Under the pieces are notes generated by a model. It searched no databases, was not told where the DNA came from, and was given only the letters and a program-made list of their open reading frames with translations. A stretch of 12,878 bases of DNA, taken from positions 1-12,878 of the forward strand of contig JAEFAI010000045.1 of assembly GCA_016291185.1 (NCBI GenBank). Reading direction: 5' to 3'. How positions within the stretch are numbered: the stretch's first letter is position 1; every line of letters begins with the position of its first letter. Positions 5,419 through 12,878 of this stretch are shown here, piece by piece. A program made the translations under genes and the position numbers. The stretch is from Bacteroidales bacterium (lineage in GTDB: Bacteria > Bacteroidota > Bacteroidia > Bacteroidales > UBA932).

Positions 5419-6725
5419 GAGACGTCTTTACAGAGATATGGGCGAGCCTCCGCCGCAACAAACTCCGGACCTGTCTCACGGGCTTCGCGGTGTCGTGGGG
5501 CATCTTCATCGTCATCTTCCTGCTGGGGGCGGGCAACGGCCTGATGAACTCCTTCCAGGAGGACCGGGAGGGCGTCGCCACCAACGTGATGACCGTTTCC
5601 GGCCACCTGACCTCCAAGCCTTATGCGGGCATGAAAGAAGGCCGCCGCATCGACCTGGACAACCGGGATGTCGATGTGACGGGAAGCGAAATGTTCGCTG
5701 AGCATATCGATCAGGTCGTTGCCTCCGTGAGCGCAAGCACCCGGTATGTCTACGGGAAGAAGCGCATCTCCGGCACGATAGCCGGCAACTATCCGGACCG
5801 CCAGAAGATAGACCATCTTGATATCCTGCACGGCCGTTTCATCAACGACAACGACATCGCCCATAAGCGCAAGGTGATTGTCCTGGCGAAGAACGTGGCG
5901 GAAGAGCTGCTCGGCATCCTGTCGCCGGAAGAAGAGGAAATGACCGGCGTCATCGGCAACAGGAAGGCCTCGTTGGAGAGCATCATCGGTAAATATGTCA
6001 AGGTCGGCGACATCCCCTTCCGGGTGGTCGGCATCAGCAAGACGGACTATGCAAGCAGCAGCAACACCTGTGTCGCTCCCTTCACGACGGTCCAGAGCAT
6101 CTACGCCCGGGGCAACCGGGTGGACGAGGTTTCGTTCTCCTTCCACGGCCTGCCGACGGAAGCGGCGAACGAGGAGTTCGAGAAAGAATACCGCGCGGTG
6201 CTCAACAGCCACCACAACGTGGCCCCGAACGATATCCGCGCCATCCGGATCGACAACCAGTTCACGGCGAACATGCAGATGAACAAGGCGCAGAAGGCCC
6301 TCCACTATGCTTTCTGGTTCGTCGGTATCCTGACCCTGCTCGGCGGTATCGTGGGCGTGAGCAACATCATGCTCATCACGGTCAAGGAGCGTACGCACGA
6401 ATTCGGCATCCGCAAGGCCATCGGCGCCCGCCCCTGGTCCATCACGAAACTGATCCTTGCGGAGAGTGTCACGATCACGGCCGTCTTCGGCTATGTGGGC
6501 ATGCTGCTCGGCATGATCGGCTGTCAGGTGCTGGACAAGACCGTCGGACGGACCGTCATGACCGTCGCGGACCAGAAGATTGCCGTCCTGGTCGACCCGT
6601 TTGTCGGAATGGATTCGGCAATCGAGGTGACCGTCGTGCTGATCGTCGCCGGCACGTTCGCCGGCCTGTTCCCGGCCCTCCGGGCCGCCAAAGTCAGACC
6701 CATTGAAGCCCTCAGAGCAGAATGA
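5415..6725 (+). CDS. MacB/LolC-type ABC permease (first of two)
   Basis: A 436-residue inner membrane protein of the FtsX/MacB permease family. The N-terminal amphipathic part (IWASLRRNKLRTCLTGF) leads into TM1 (about 19-39), then a large periplasmic domain (about 40-297), then TM2 (298-322), TM3 (343-370) and TM4 (403-421). The strongly conserved loop SNIMLITVKERTHEFGIRKAIGA (316-338), which contacts the ATPase, is complete, as is the C-terminal LRAAKVRPIEALR. The periplasmic domain includes GRFINDND (140-147), also present as GRFINDAD in the next gene, showing the two are paralogues. It overlaps both neighbours by ATGA. Expected role: mechanotransmission-type export or lipoprotein/peptide extrusion together with the adaptor and TolC protein downstream. 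Which molecule is moved cannot be told. Confidence 0.94.
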
Positions 6726-7969
6726 AAATAGATATAGACCATTTCCGTGAGATTGCGGATTCCCTGACCCGCAACAAGAGCAGGAGCCTGCTCACCGGCT
6801 TCGGCGTGTTCTGGGGCGTGTTCATGCTCCTGATCATGCTGGGCGGCGGCCAGGGCTTCAAGAAAATGATGGGCAACGTCTTCACCGGCTTTGCCACGAA
6901 CTCCGGCATCATAGGCAGTCACGAGACCACCAAAGCCTATGCCGGCTTCGGGGAAGGGCGCTGGTGGACGCTGAACAATGGCGACATCGAACGGATCCGG
7001 CAGGCAGTGCCGGAACTGGATATCGTGACACCGACCGCCTTTGTCTCGAATTCTCAGATCGTTTATGGCGAGAACTCCTCCCGGGGCATGGTGCAGGGTG
7101 TATATCCCGACTATGCGAAGATCGAAGAGCCGCGCCTCAAATACGGGCGTTTCATCAACGATGCGGACATGCTGCAGTCGCGGCGGGTGTGCGTGATCGG
7201 AAAACAGATCTACACCGACCTTTTCCCGGATGGCGGCGATCCGTGCGGCAAGTTCATCAAAGTGGGTCCGTCCTACTACCAGATCGTGGGCGTGGACGTC
7301 AGCAGCCCGATGTTCTGGGTCGGCGCCCCGGCGACCGAGCGCGTCACCATCCCGCTTTCCATGGTGCAGAAGATCTACAACCGGGGAAATGATGTGGACC
7401 TGATCTGCGTGACGGGCCTTCCCGGCGTCCGGATATCGAAACTGGAACCGCGGCTGCGCCAGATCCTTTCCCGCGCACATAAACTGGACCCGACGGACAA
7501 GCAGGCGCTCTTCGTATTCAACAGCGAGCAGCTCTTCGACATCATTGACAACCTGTTCAACGGCGTTGCCTTCCTGGTCTGGCTGGTCGGTCTGGGCACC
7601 ATCTTCGGGGGTGTGATCGGCGTGAGCAACATCATGATGGTCACGGTCAAGGAGCGCACGACCGAGATCGGCATCCGCCGCGCCATCGGCGCCACGCCGC
7701 GCAACATCCTTTCGCAGATCATTTCGGAGAGCATTGCGCTGACCCTGGTCGCAGGCTCGTTCGGCATCGTGCTGGCCGTGTATTCGCTGCGCGGCCTGGA
7801 AATAGCCGTCGCGCATTCGCAAGAGTTCGGCCCGACCGAATTCCAGATCGGGTTCTGGCTGGCCATCGGCGCCGCCCTGATGCTGACCGTGCTCGGCATC
7901 GTGGCCGGCCTGGCTCCGGCGGGCCGCGCGATGTCCATCAAACCCGTGGACGCCATGAGAGATGAATAA
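6722..7969 (+). CDS. MacB/LolC-type ABC permease (second of two)
   Basis: A 415-residue permease of the same family and topology: TM1 about 23-42, periplasmic domain about 43-279, TM2 280-304, TM3 330-356, TM4 376-400. The ATPase-contact loop SNIMMVTVKERTTEIGIRRAIGA (302-324) and the terminal SIKPVDAMRDE are intact. It is clearly paralogous to the preceding permease but diverged through most of the periplasmic region, and that domain is shorter. One ATPase gene with two distinct permeases suggests a LolCDE-like heterodimer rather than the MacB homodimer; this is inference. It starts within the previous gene's stop (ATGA at 6722-6725). The adaptor gene follows after 18 A-rich bases. A very long open frame on the opposite strand across this gene is a codon-bias artefact. 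Confidence 0.94.
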   Translation: MKIDIDHFREIADSLTRNKSRSLLTGFGVFWGVFMLLIMLGGGQGFKKMMGNVFTGFATNSGIIGSHETTKAYAGFGEGRWWTLNNGDIERIRQAVPELDIVTPTAFVSNSQIVYGENSSRGMVQGVYPDYAKIEEPRLKYGRFINDADMLQSRRVCVIGKQIYTDLFPDGGDPCGKFIKVGPSYYQIVGVDVSSPMFWVGAPATERVTIPLSMVQKIYNRGNDVDLICVTGLPGVRISKLEPRLRQILSRAHKLDPTDKQALFVFNSEQLFDIIDNLFNGVAFLVWLVGLGTIFGGVIGVSNIMMVTVKERTTEIGIRRAIGATPRNILSQIISESIALTLVAGSFGIVLAVYSLRGLEIAVAHSQEFGPTEFQIGFWLAIGAALMLTVLGIVAGLAPAGRAMSIKPVDAMRDE

Positions 7970-7987
7970 TAAATAAAAACAACACAT

Positions 7988-9088
7988 ATGAAACGCTTTA
8001 CCAAGTACATCGTTTTCGCCCTCATCGGGCTGTTCGTCATCGGTACCTTCGTGTACCTCTACAAGAACTCCCAGCCGGAGAAGATCCGCTACAAGGAGCT
8101 GGAAACCGCGGTGATGGACATTCACCGGACCACCGTCGTCACCGGCAAGATCACGCCGCGCAACGAGGTCAACGTCAAGCCGCAGATCAACGGCATCATC
8201 GCCGAACTCTACAAGGAGGCCGGCCAGATGGTCAAGGAGGGGGAGGTGATCGCAAAGCTCCGCGTCATCCCCGACATGAACTCCCTGAGCGCCGCCCAGT
8301 CCCGCGTGCGCCTGGCCGAGATCAACCTCAAGCAGGCCAGGACCAATTATGAGCGCGAGAAGGCCCTCTACGACAAGAAACTCATCAGCGACGACGAGTA
8401 CGACAAGGTCTTCCAGACTTACAACCAGGCCAAGGAGGAGCGTTCGGCCGCCCAGGAGTCCCTGGAGGTCATCCGCGACGGCGTGTCCTCGTCCAACAAG
8501 ACGGGCAGCTCGACCCTGGTCCGCTCCACCATCACGGGCCTCATCCTCAACATCCCCGTCAAGGTGGGCAACTCCGTGATCCAGGCCAACACGATGAACG
8601 ACGGTACGACCGTCGCCGTCGTGGCCGACATGTCCGACCTGATCTTCGACGGCAACGTCGACGAGACGGAAGTCGGCTCCCTGGTGGAAGGCATGCCGAT
8701 CAGCATCAAGATCGGCGCCCTGCCCGACTACAGCTGCGAGGCTTCCCTGGAGTACATTTCGCCGAAGGCGGTCGAAGTGAACGGCGCCAACCAGTTCGAG
8801 ATCAAGGCGGCCGTCAAGGTGAGCGGCGACAAGATGATCCGCTCCGGCTACAGCGCCAACGCGGAGCTCGTCCTGGAGTCCGCGAGCCAGGTCCTCTCCA
8901 TCCCGGAGAGCGCCCTTGAGTTCATCAAGGACAGCACCTACGTCTACCGGAAGAATGCTGACGGCACCTACGAGCGCGTCAAGGTCGAGACCGGCATGAG
9001 CGACGGCGTCAACATCGAGATCAAAGACGGTCTGAACCAGGGCGACAAGCTCCGCGGACCGCGTATCCTCAAAGATGAAACGAAATAA
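7988..9088 (+). CDS. HlyD/MacA-type periplasmic adaptor (efflux membrane fusion protein)
   Basis: A 366-residue adaptor joining the inner membrane permeases to the outer membrane channel. Residues 7-25 form the N-terminal membrane anchor (IVFALIGLFVIGTFVYLY) with no lipobox. A lipoyl-like half domain (about 45-95: VVTGKITPRNEVNVKPQINGIIAELY, EAGQMVKEGEVIAKL) precedes a helical hairpin (about 98-165, rich in A, E, K, Q, R). The second lipoyl half follows (about 178-200, ITGLILNIPVKVGNSV), then beta-barrel and membrane-proximal domains (about 208-360, with VDETEVGSLVEGM and SIPESALEFI). This order is that of MacA-like ABC adaptors. The ATG follows an A-rich, Shine-Dalgarno-free leader. The TolC gene begins 9 bases after the stop. 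Confidence is high for the family, low for substrate. Confidence 0.95.
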   Translation: MKRFTKYIVFALIGLFVIGTFVYLYKNSQPEKIRYKELETAVMDIHRTTVVTGKITPRNEVNVKPQINGIIAELYKEAGQMVKEGEVIAKLRVIPDMNSLSAAQSRVRLAEINLKQARTNYEREKALYDKKLISDDEYDKVFQTYNQAKEERSAAQESLEVIRDGVSSSNKTGSSTLVRSTITGLILNIPVKVGNSVIQANTMNDGTTVAVVADMSDLIFDGNVDETEVGSLVEGMPISIKIGALPDYSCEASLEYISPKAVEVNGANQFEIKAAVKVSGDKMIRSGYSANAELVLESASQVLSIPESALEFIKDSTYVYRKNADGTYERVKVETGMSDGVNIEIKDGLNQGDKLRGPRILKDETK

Positions 9089-9097
9089 CATACTGCT

Positions 9098-10426
9098 ATG
9101 AAACGCTTCCTGATCATTGCAGCCTGCCTCGGCGCAGGCGTCGCGGCCCAGGCGCAGCAGGGCCCCTGGAGCCTCTCCCAGTGCATCGACTATGCACTCG
9201 AACACAATCTGTCCGTCAAGCAGAGCGCACTGGCCGTGGAGCAGCGCGAAGTGGACCTGAGCACGGCGAAGGGCCGGCGCCTGCCCGGCCTCTCCGCCTC
9301 TGCTTCGGAGAGCATCTCGTTCGGCCGCGGCCTGACGGAGGACAACACGTATTCCGACAACACGAATACGTCCTCGACCAGCTTCACCATCGGCGGTGAA
9401 ATCCCCATTTTCCAGGGATTCGACATCACGAACGGCATCAAGATCAGCAAGCTGAACCTGGCAGCCGCGACCGCCGACCTGGAGAAGGCCCGCGACGACA
9501 TCCGCGTGGCCGTGGCGCAGGCCTACGTGCAGATCCTCTACAACCGGGAGCTGCTGCGCGTGGCCGCGGAACAGGTCTCCCACGACGCCCAGCTGCTCGA
9601 GCAGATCCGTGAGCGGCGGCTGGCCGGCCTGGTCAGCGACGCGGAAGTCTCCGCGCAGCAGGCCACCCTGGCCCAGAGCCGCCAGTCGCAGATCCAGGCC
9701 GAAGGCAACCTGCGCATGGCCCTGCTGGAGCTCACGCAGTTGCTGGAGCTCTCTTCCCCGGAGGGATTCGACATCGTCGTCCCGGAGGTCGGCGATCCTT
9801 CCCGCACGCTGCTGATGCGGCCGGAGTCCATTTATGAGGAGGCTGTCGCCGTGAAACCGGTCGTGGAAGCCGCCCGGCTCAATGCGGATGCGGCCGCGCT
9901 GGGCGTCGACCGCGCCAAGGGCGCCTACCTGCCCCGCCTCTCCCTCAGCGGCGGCATCGGCTCCAACTACTACACCAACTCCAACTCGCCGGTCCCGCTC
10001 CCGAACTTCGGCACCCAGATGAAGAAGAACTTCAGCCAGTCGCTGGGCCTCTCGCTGAGCATCCCCATCTTCCAGCGCTTCTCGGCCCGCAACGGCGTCC
10101 GCACGGCCGAGATCAGCCTCAAGAGCCAGCAGATCCAGCTCGAGAACGTCAAGAAGGCGCTCTACAAGGAGATCCAGCAGGCGTACTACAACGCCGTCAC
10201 CGCGCAGGCCCGCTATACGGGCAGCCAGGAGGCGGCCGCCAGCGCCCGCCAGCACTACGAGCTGACCGAGGAGAAATACAAGGTCGGCAAGGCCGGCGTG
10301 ACGGACTACAACGACGCCCGCAACAGCTGGCTCCGCGCCGAGTCCGAGCATATCCAGGCCCGCTACCAGTGCCTGTATCAGGCCAAGATCCTGGACTTCT
10401 ACCGCGGCGAGCGGCTTGACTTCTAA
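9098..10426 (+). CDS. TolC family outer membrane efflux protein
   Basis: A 442-residue outer membrane channel. A signal peptide ends near AQA-Q (residues 1-20). The mature protein opens with the typical WSLSQCIDYALEHNLSVKQ (24-42) and has two repeated halves, each with long alpha-helical stretches (about 48-62 and 110-215; 250-275 and 335-430) and a strand-rich insertion (about 63-100, SASASESISFGRGLTEDNTY to GGEIPIFQGFD; 278-330, LSLSGGIGSNYYTNSN to LSLSIPIFQRF). The paired IPIFQ(G/R)F motifs mark the internal duplication of the family. Length is normal. It is the last gene of the efflux operon, 9 bases after the adaptor, so it probably serves this pump specifically. The next gene has its own promoter. 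Confidence 0.95.
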   Translation: MKRFLIIAACLGAGVAAQAQQGPWSLSQCIDYALEHNLSVKQSALAVEQREVDLSTAKGRRLPGLSASASESISFGRGLTEDNTYSDNTNTSSTSFTIGGEIPIFQGFDITNGIKISKLNLAAATADLEKARDDIRVAVAQAYVQILYNRELLRVAAEQVSHDAQLLEQIRERRLAGLVSDAEVSAQQATLAQSRQSQIQAEGNLRMALLELTQLLELSSPEGFDIVVPEVGDPSRTLLMRPESIYEEAVAVKPVVEAARLNADAAALGVDRAKGAYLPRLSLSGGIGSNYYTNSNSPVPLPNFGTQMKKNFSQSLGLSLSIPIFQRFSARNGVRTAEISLKSQQIQLENVKKALYKEIQQAYYNAVTAQARYTGSQEAAASARQHYELTEEKYKVGKAGVTDYNDARNSWLRAESEHIQARYQCLYQAKILDFYRGERLDF

Positions 10427-10432
10427 GGCACT

Positions 10433-10464
10433 TTTGCTTTTTTGCCCTTCAGTATCTACCTTTG
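10433..10464 (+). promoter_or_regulatory. Promoter of the beta-barrel protein gene
   Basis: TTTG at 10433-10436 and TACCTTTG at 10457-10464 are 20 bases apart, a full match to the Bacteroidetes promoter. Only 4 bases separate the -7 element from the ATG at 10469, so the start site should fall at or beside the ATG and the mRNA should be leaderless or nearly so. Confidence 0.75.
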
Positions 10465-10468
10465 TGTC

Positions 10469-11227
10469 ATGAACAAGATTGCATTAACCATCGCGGGGCT
10501 GGCCCTGGGGGCCATCTCCCTGTCCGCCCAGGAGCGTCGCCTGGAAGTCGACATTCCTTCGCTGGACGACTTCAACCGGGTCGAGATTTCCAAATCCAAT
10601 GGCCAGGTGGAGACGAGTCTGAGCGTCGCTTTCCCGATGTATTTCGGCACGACCGTGCTCACGGACGTCAACTATAAGGGCGCGTGGGCGCTCACCGAGC
10701 TCTTCGACAGAGATTTCCTGGAGATGCGTCCGTCCAAGAATTTCGTGTATGCGCTCGACCTTGCGGCGATGCACATCCGCTCCGGCGCCTTCGACGTGTC
10801 GATGGGCCTGCGCTGGACCTTCATGGACTTCACGTTCGCCGATCCCGCCTACACCCTCCGCCGGGTGGGCAGCAAGACGTTCCTGCCGAGCGACATCCTC
10901 GGGGAGAACGCCGCATACGACTACACCAAGTCCAAGATCCACGCCAGCTATTTCGGCATTCCGCTGCGCCTGAGCCTCAATTACGACAAGGCCACGATCT
11001 ATGCCGGCGCCAGCATCGAACTGCTGACGGAAGGCTATTCCAAGTACAAGCACCCCAAGAACCGCCAGAACATCCGCGAGGCCTTCAACGACGTCCGGGC
11101 CACGGTCGAGGCCGGTTTCTCCTGGAACCGGATCGGCGTGTTCGTGATGTACGGCCTCACGCCGCTCTTCCCGGATTCGCTCAGCGATGCGCGTACCCTT
11201 TCCTTCGGCCTGACGCTGGGCATGTAA
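10469..11227 (+). CDS. Predicted outer membrane beta-barrel protein
   Basis: A 252-residue protein. I take the ATG at 10469, not the in-frame codon at 10442, because it starts a clean signal peptide (NK, hydrophobic 4-17, cleavage after LSA near residue 20) and the upstream codons lie inside the promoter. The mature part alternates hydrophobic and polar residues in repeated strands, for example LSVAFPMYFGTTVL (51-64), FVYALDLAAMHIRSGAFDVSMGLRWTFMDF (about 92-121), HASYFGIPLRLSLNYDKATIYAGASIELL and VFVMYGLTPLF, ending in LSFGLTLGM. This resembles small PorT-like or OmpW-like barrels of Bacteroidetes, but I cannot name the family. galE begins 1 base after the stop, so the two are co-transcribed. 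A structural or permeability role in the outer membrane is likely; a link to sugar metabolism is only positional. Confidence 0.82.
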   Translation: MNKIALTIAGLALGAISLSAQERRLEVDIPSLDDFNRVEISKSNGQVETSLSVAFPMYFGTTVLTDVNYKGAWALTELFDRDFLEMRPSKNFVYALDLAAMHIRSGAFDVSMGLRWTFMDFTFADPAYTLRRVGSKTFLPSDILGENAAYDYTKSKIHASYFGIPLRLSLNYDKATIYAGASIELLTEGYSKYKHPKNRQNIREAFNDVRATVEAGFSWNRIGVFVMYGLTPLFPDSLSDARTLSFGLTLGM

Positions 11228-11228
11228 C

Positions 11229-12251
11229 ATGAGCAAGACCGTACTTGTCTCCGGCGGCGCCGGGTTCATCGGCAGCCACGTGACCGTGGAGCTGACCCAG
11301 GCCGGCTATGACGTCGTCATCGCCGACAACTTCTCCAATTGCGACGAGACCAACTACAAGGGCGTCTGCGCCATTCTCGGCAAGGAGCTGCCGCTGGTCC
11401 GGATGGACTTCTGCGACAAGGCCGCGGTGGACGCGCTTTTCGCGAAGTACCCCATCGACGCGGTCATCCATTTCGCCGCGTTCAAGGCGGTGGGCGAGTC
11501 CGTGGACGAGCCGCTCAAGTACTACCGCAACAATCTGCTGTCGTTCATCAACATCCTCGAGGCCGCCCGTGAGAAGGGCGGCTGCAACGTCCTCTTCTCT
11601 TCGTCCGCGACGGTCTACGGCCAGACGGAGGAGCTCCCGGTGACGGAGCGCAGCCCGCGCCAGCCCGCCACCTCGCCCTACGGCAACACCAAGACGATGT
11701 GCGAGGACATCCTGCGCGACAGCGTGAAGGCCTATCCGGGCGTGCGCGGCATCGCGCTGCGCTATTTCAACCCCATCGGCGCGCATCCTTCCGCGCTGAT
11801 CGGCGAGCTGCCGCGCGGCGTGCCCAACAACCTGGTGCCGTTCATCACCCAGACCGCCATCGGCAAGCGCGCCTGCCTGTCCGTGTTCGGCAACGACTAT
11901 CCGACTCCGGACGGGACCTGCCTGCGCGACTTCATCGACATCGTGGACTTGGCCAAGGCGCATGTGTGCGCGGTCACGCGCATGGTGGAGGATCGGATGA
12001 AGGAGGAATACGAGATCTTCAACGTCGGCACCGGCCGCCCGGTGTCCGTGCTCGAGCTGATCAACTCCTTCGAGCGCGTCAACGGCGTCAAGCTCAACTG
12101 GAAGTTCGCTCCGCGCCGCCCCGGCGACGTGGTGGCCGTCTGGGCCGACCCGACGCTGGCCGAGCAGGAGCTCGGTTGGAAGGCGGAGCGCAGCGTGGAC
12201 GACACGCTGAAGTCCGCCTGGGCCTGGGAGAAGCATCTCGCCGGCAAATAA
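11229..12251 (+). CDS. galE: UDP-glucose 4-epimerase
   Basis: A 340-residue cytoplasmic enzyme of the extended short-chain dehydrogenase family that interconverts UDP-glucose and UDP-galactose (some homologues also the N-acetyl forms), supplying sugars for the Leloir pathway and surface glycans. Visible are the NAD-binding GGAGFIGSH (9-17), DNFSN (33-37), HFAAFKAVGES (81-91), NNLLSFINILEAA (101-113), catalytic SSSATVYG with Ser126, and YGNTK with Tyr151 and Lys155, which match Ser124, Tyr149 and Lys153 of E. coli GalE. LRYFNPIGAHPS (177-188), LRDFIDIVDLAKAHV (232-246) and FNVGTGRPVSVLEL (264-277) are all typical. Length is that of the family. It starts 1 base after the barrel gene and ends 1 base before the phosphodiesterase gene, so all three form one operon. 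Confidence 0.96.
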   Translation: MSKTVLVSGGAGFIGSHVTVELTQAGYDVVIADNFSNCDETNYKGVCAILGKELPLVRMDFCDKAAVDALFAKYPIDAVIHFAAFKAVGESVDEPLKYYRNNLLSFINILEAAREKGGCNVLFSSSATVYGQTEELPVTERSPRQPATSPYGNTKTMCEDILRDSVKAYPGVRGIALRYFNPIGAHPSALIGELPRGVPNNLVPFITQTAIGKRACLSVFGNDYPTPDGTCLRDFIDIVDLAKAHVCAVTRMVEDRMKEEYEIFNVGTGRPVSVLELINSFERVNGVKLNWKFAPRRPGDVVAVWADPTLAEQELGWKAERSVDDTLKSAWAWEKHLAGK

Positions 12252-12252
12252 G

Positions 12253-12747
12253 ATGTATATCGGTCTGATCTCCGACACCCACGGTGTCTTCTCCGACGGT
12301 TTCAGGAAGTTCCTGGAGCCGGTGGACGTGATCTGGCATGCCGGCGACTTCGGCGGCGGCATCTCGTTTGTCGACAGCATCGCCGCGTTCAAGCCGCTGG
12401 TGGGCGTGAGCGGCAACTGCGACGGCCAGGACATCCGCCGCGAATATCCCCAGCACCAGTATCTGGAGGTGCAGGGGCTCAAGGTCCTGATGACCCACAT
12501 CGGCGGCAGCCCCGGCCACTACGACCTGCGCGCCGCCGCGCTGATCGACCAGTACAAGCCCGACGTGTTCATCTGCGGCCATTCGCACATCCTCAAGGTG
12601 ATGCAGGACCATCAGCACAAGATGCTGTACATCAATCCCGGCGCCGCCGGCATCCAGGGCTGGCACATCGTGCGGACGGCCCTGCGCTTCAAGATCGAGG
12701 CGGGCGAGGTCAAGGACATGGAAGTGTTCGAATTACCGCGGAATTGA
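12253..12747 (+). CDS. YfcE/MJ0936-like metallophosphoesterase
   Basis: A 164-residue calcineurin-like phosphoesterase of the small YfcE group; characterised relatives are metal-dependent (often Mn) phosphodiesterases active on artificial or unknown substrates. The full metal-binding set is present: DTH (Asp8, His10), GD (Gly31, Asp32), GNCD (54-57, with Asn55), His82 in MTHIGG, and GHSH (109-112), followed by NPGA (128-131), where the family usually has NPGS. No signal peptide or membrane segment, so it is cytoplasmic. It starts 1 base after galE and is the last gene of that unit; radA begins 15 bases after its stop. The natural substrate is unknown, and nothing here ties it to galE chemistry. 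Confidence 0.92.
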   Translation: MYIGLISDTHGVFSDGFRKFLEPVDVIWHAGDFGGGISFVDSIAAFKPLVGVSGNCDGQDIRREYPQHQYLEVQGLKVLMTHIGGSPGHYDLRAAALIDQYKPDVFICGHSHILKVMQDHQHKMLYINPGAAGIQGWHIVRTALRFKIEAGEVKDMEVFELPRN

Positions 12748-12748
12748 T

Positions 12749-12756
12749 TATCTTTA
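12749..12756 (+). promoter_or_regulatory. Weak -7-like element before radA
   Basis: TATCTTTA is one mismatch from TAnnTTTG and lies 6 bases before the radA ATG. No clear -33 TTTG is present at the right distance, so radA may instead be read through from the upstream operon. Confidence 0.3.
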
Positions 12757-12762
12757 TGCCGT

Positions 12763-12878
12763 ATGGCAACGAAAGCGAAGACCCTTTTCTACTGCACCTC
12801 GTGCGGAAACGAAAGCCCCAAGTGGATGGGCCGCTGCCCGGCCTGCGGGGAGTGGAACACGATGGTGGAGGCTCCCGT
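12763..12878 (+). CDS. radA: DNA repair protein RadA/Sms, N-terminal part (runs off right edge)
   Basis: RadA is a cytoplasmic RecA-like ATPase and DnaB-type helicase acting in recombinational repair by promoting branch migration. Only the first 38 codons are present. They contain the diagnostic N-terminal C4 zinc finger: YCTSCG (Cys11, Cys14), the invariant [14 protein letters not shown] stretch (Cys25, Cys28), then TMVE. The ATG at 12763 begins with the usual [10 protein letters not shown]; a nearby ATG at 12754-12757 is in another frame. The ATPase core lies outside the window. Identification from the zinc finger is firm despite the short length. Confidence 0.93.
   Translation, partial: MATKAKTLFYCTSCGNESPKWMGRCPACGEWNTMVEAP

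Noticed and set aside
6524..10351. A 1275-codon open frame on the minus strand.
   Set aside because: It lies antisense to parts of four well-supported genes (permeases, adaptor, TolC), has low-complexity L/V/A/D/R/H-rich composition and no motif. It is the usual antisense artefact of strong GC codon bias.
10421..10450. A possible terminator after the TolC gene (GGCA ... TGCC around T-rich sequence).
   Set aside because: Only 4 base pairs with a 12-base loop; the T-rich bases are better explained as the -33 region of the next promoter.

Overview
This window reads as chromosome of a GC-rich member of the Bacteroidales, perhaps an uncultured or Rikenellaceae-like gut lineage. Three things support this. 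Promoters fit the Bacteroidetes form TTTG-N19-21-TAnnTTTG (tRNA-Leu: TTTG, 19 bases, TATTTTTG; barrel gene: TTTG, 20 bases, TACCTTTG). Start codons mostly lack a Shine-Dalgarno sequence and often follow A-rich leaders. The protein types (TonB C-terminal-like secreted protein, small lipoprotein, MacB-type ABC/HlyD/TolC set) are typical of that phylum. The genus cannot be fixed from this sequence.

Layout. (1) Minus strand, 1-1253: a partial queH (tRNA queuosine synthesis) is translationally coupled behind an unusual regulator, a RIC/YtfE-like di-iron hemerythrin domain fused to a LuxR helix-turn-helix. (2) A 72-base divergent promoter region, then tRNA-Leu(GAG) and a strong intrinsic terminator (1326-1443). 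(3) Plus strand, 1493-4386: four genes for small lipoprotein, secreted or membrane proteins with no recognisable function. They are visibly lower in GC and use more A/T-ending codons than everything around them (29/60 G+C at 2101-2160 against 41/60 at 9481-9540), so they look like an accessory cassette behind the tRNA. (4) A 309-base gene-free stretch, 4387-4695, with a GC-rich hairpin and two promoter-like sites, one covered by a 7-bp inverted repeat. (5) 4696-10426: a compact five-gene efflux operon (ABC ATPase, two different MacB/LolC-type permeases, HlyD-type adaptor, TolC-type outer membrane channel), joined by ATGA overlaps and short gaps. (6) 10469-12747: an outer membrane beta-barrel protein with its own nearly leaderless promoter, then galE and a YfcE-like phosphodiesterase, each 1 base apart. 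(7) The start of radA at the right edge.

Functionally, block 5 should form one tripartite pump: the ATPase powers a permease pair in the inner membrane, the adaptor spans the periplasm and the TolC protein opens the outer membrane. Its substrate cannot be read from sequence. The most unusual gene is the hemerythrin-LuxR fusion, whose predicted iron ligands match those of the E. coli RIC protein almost position for position, suggesting a one-component sensor of NO, oxygen or iron redox state. The orphan cassette (block 3), two of whose genes follow near-identical promoter cores, is the least explained part of the window.
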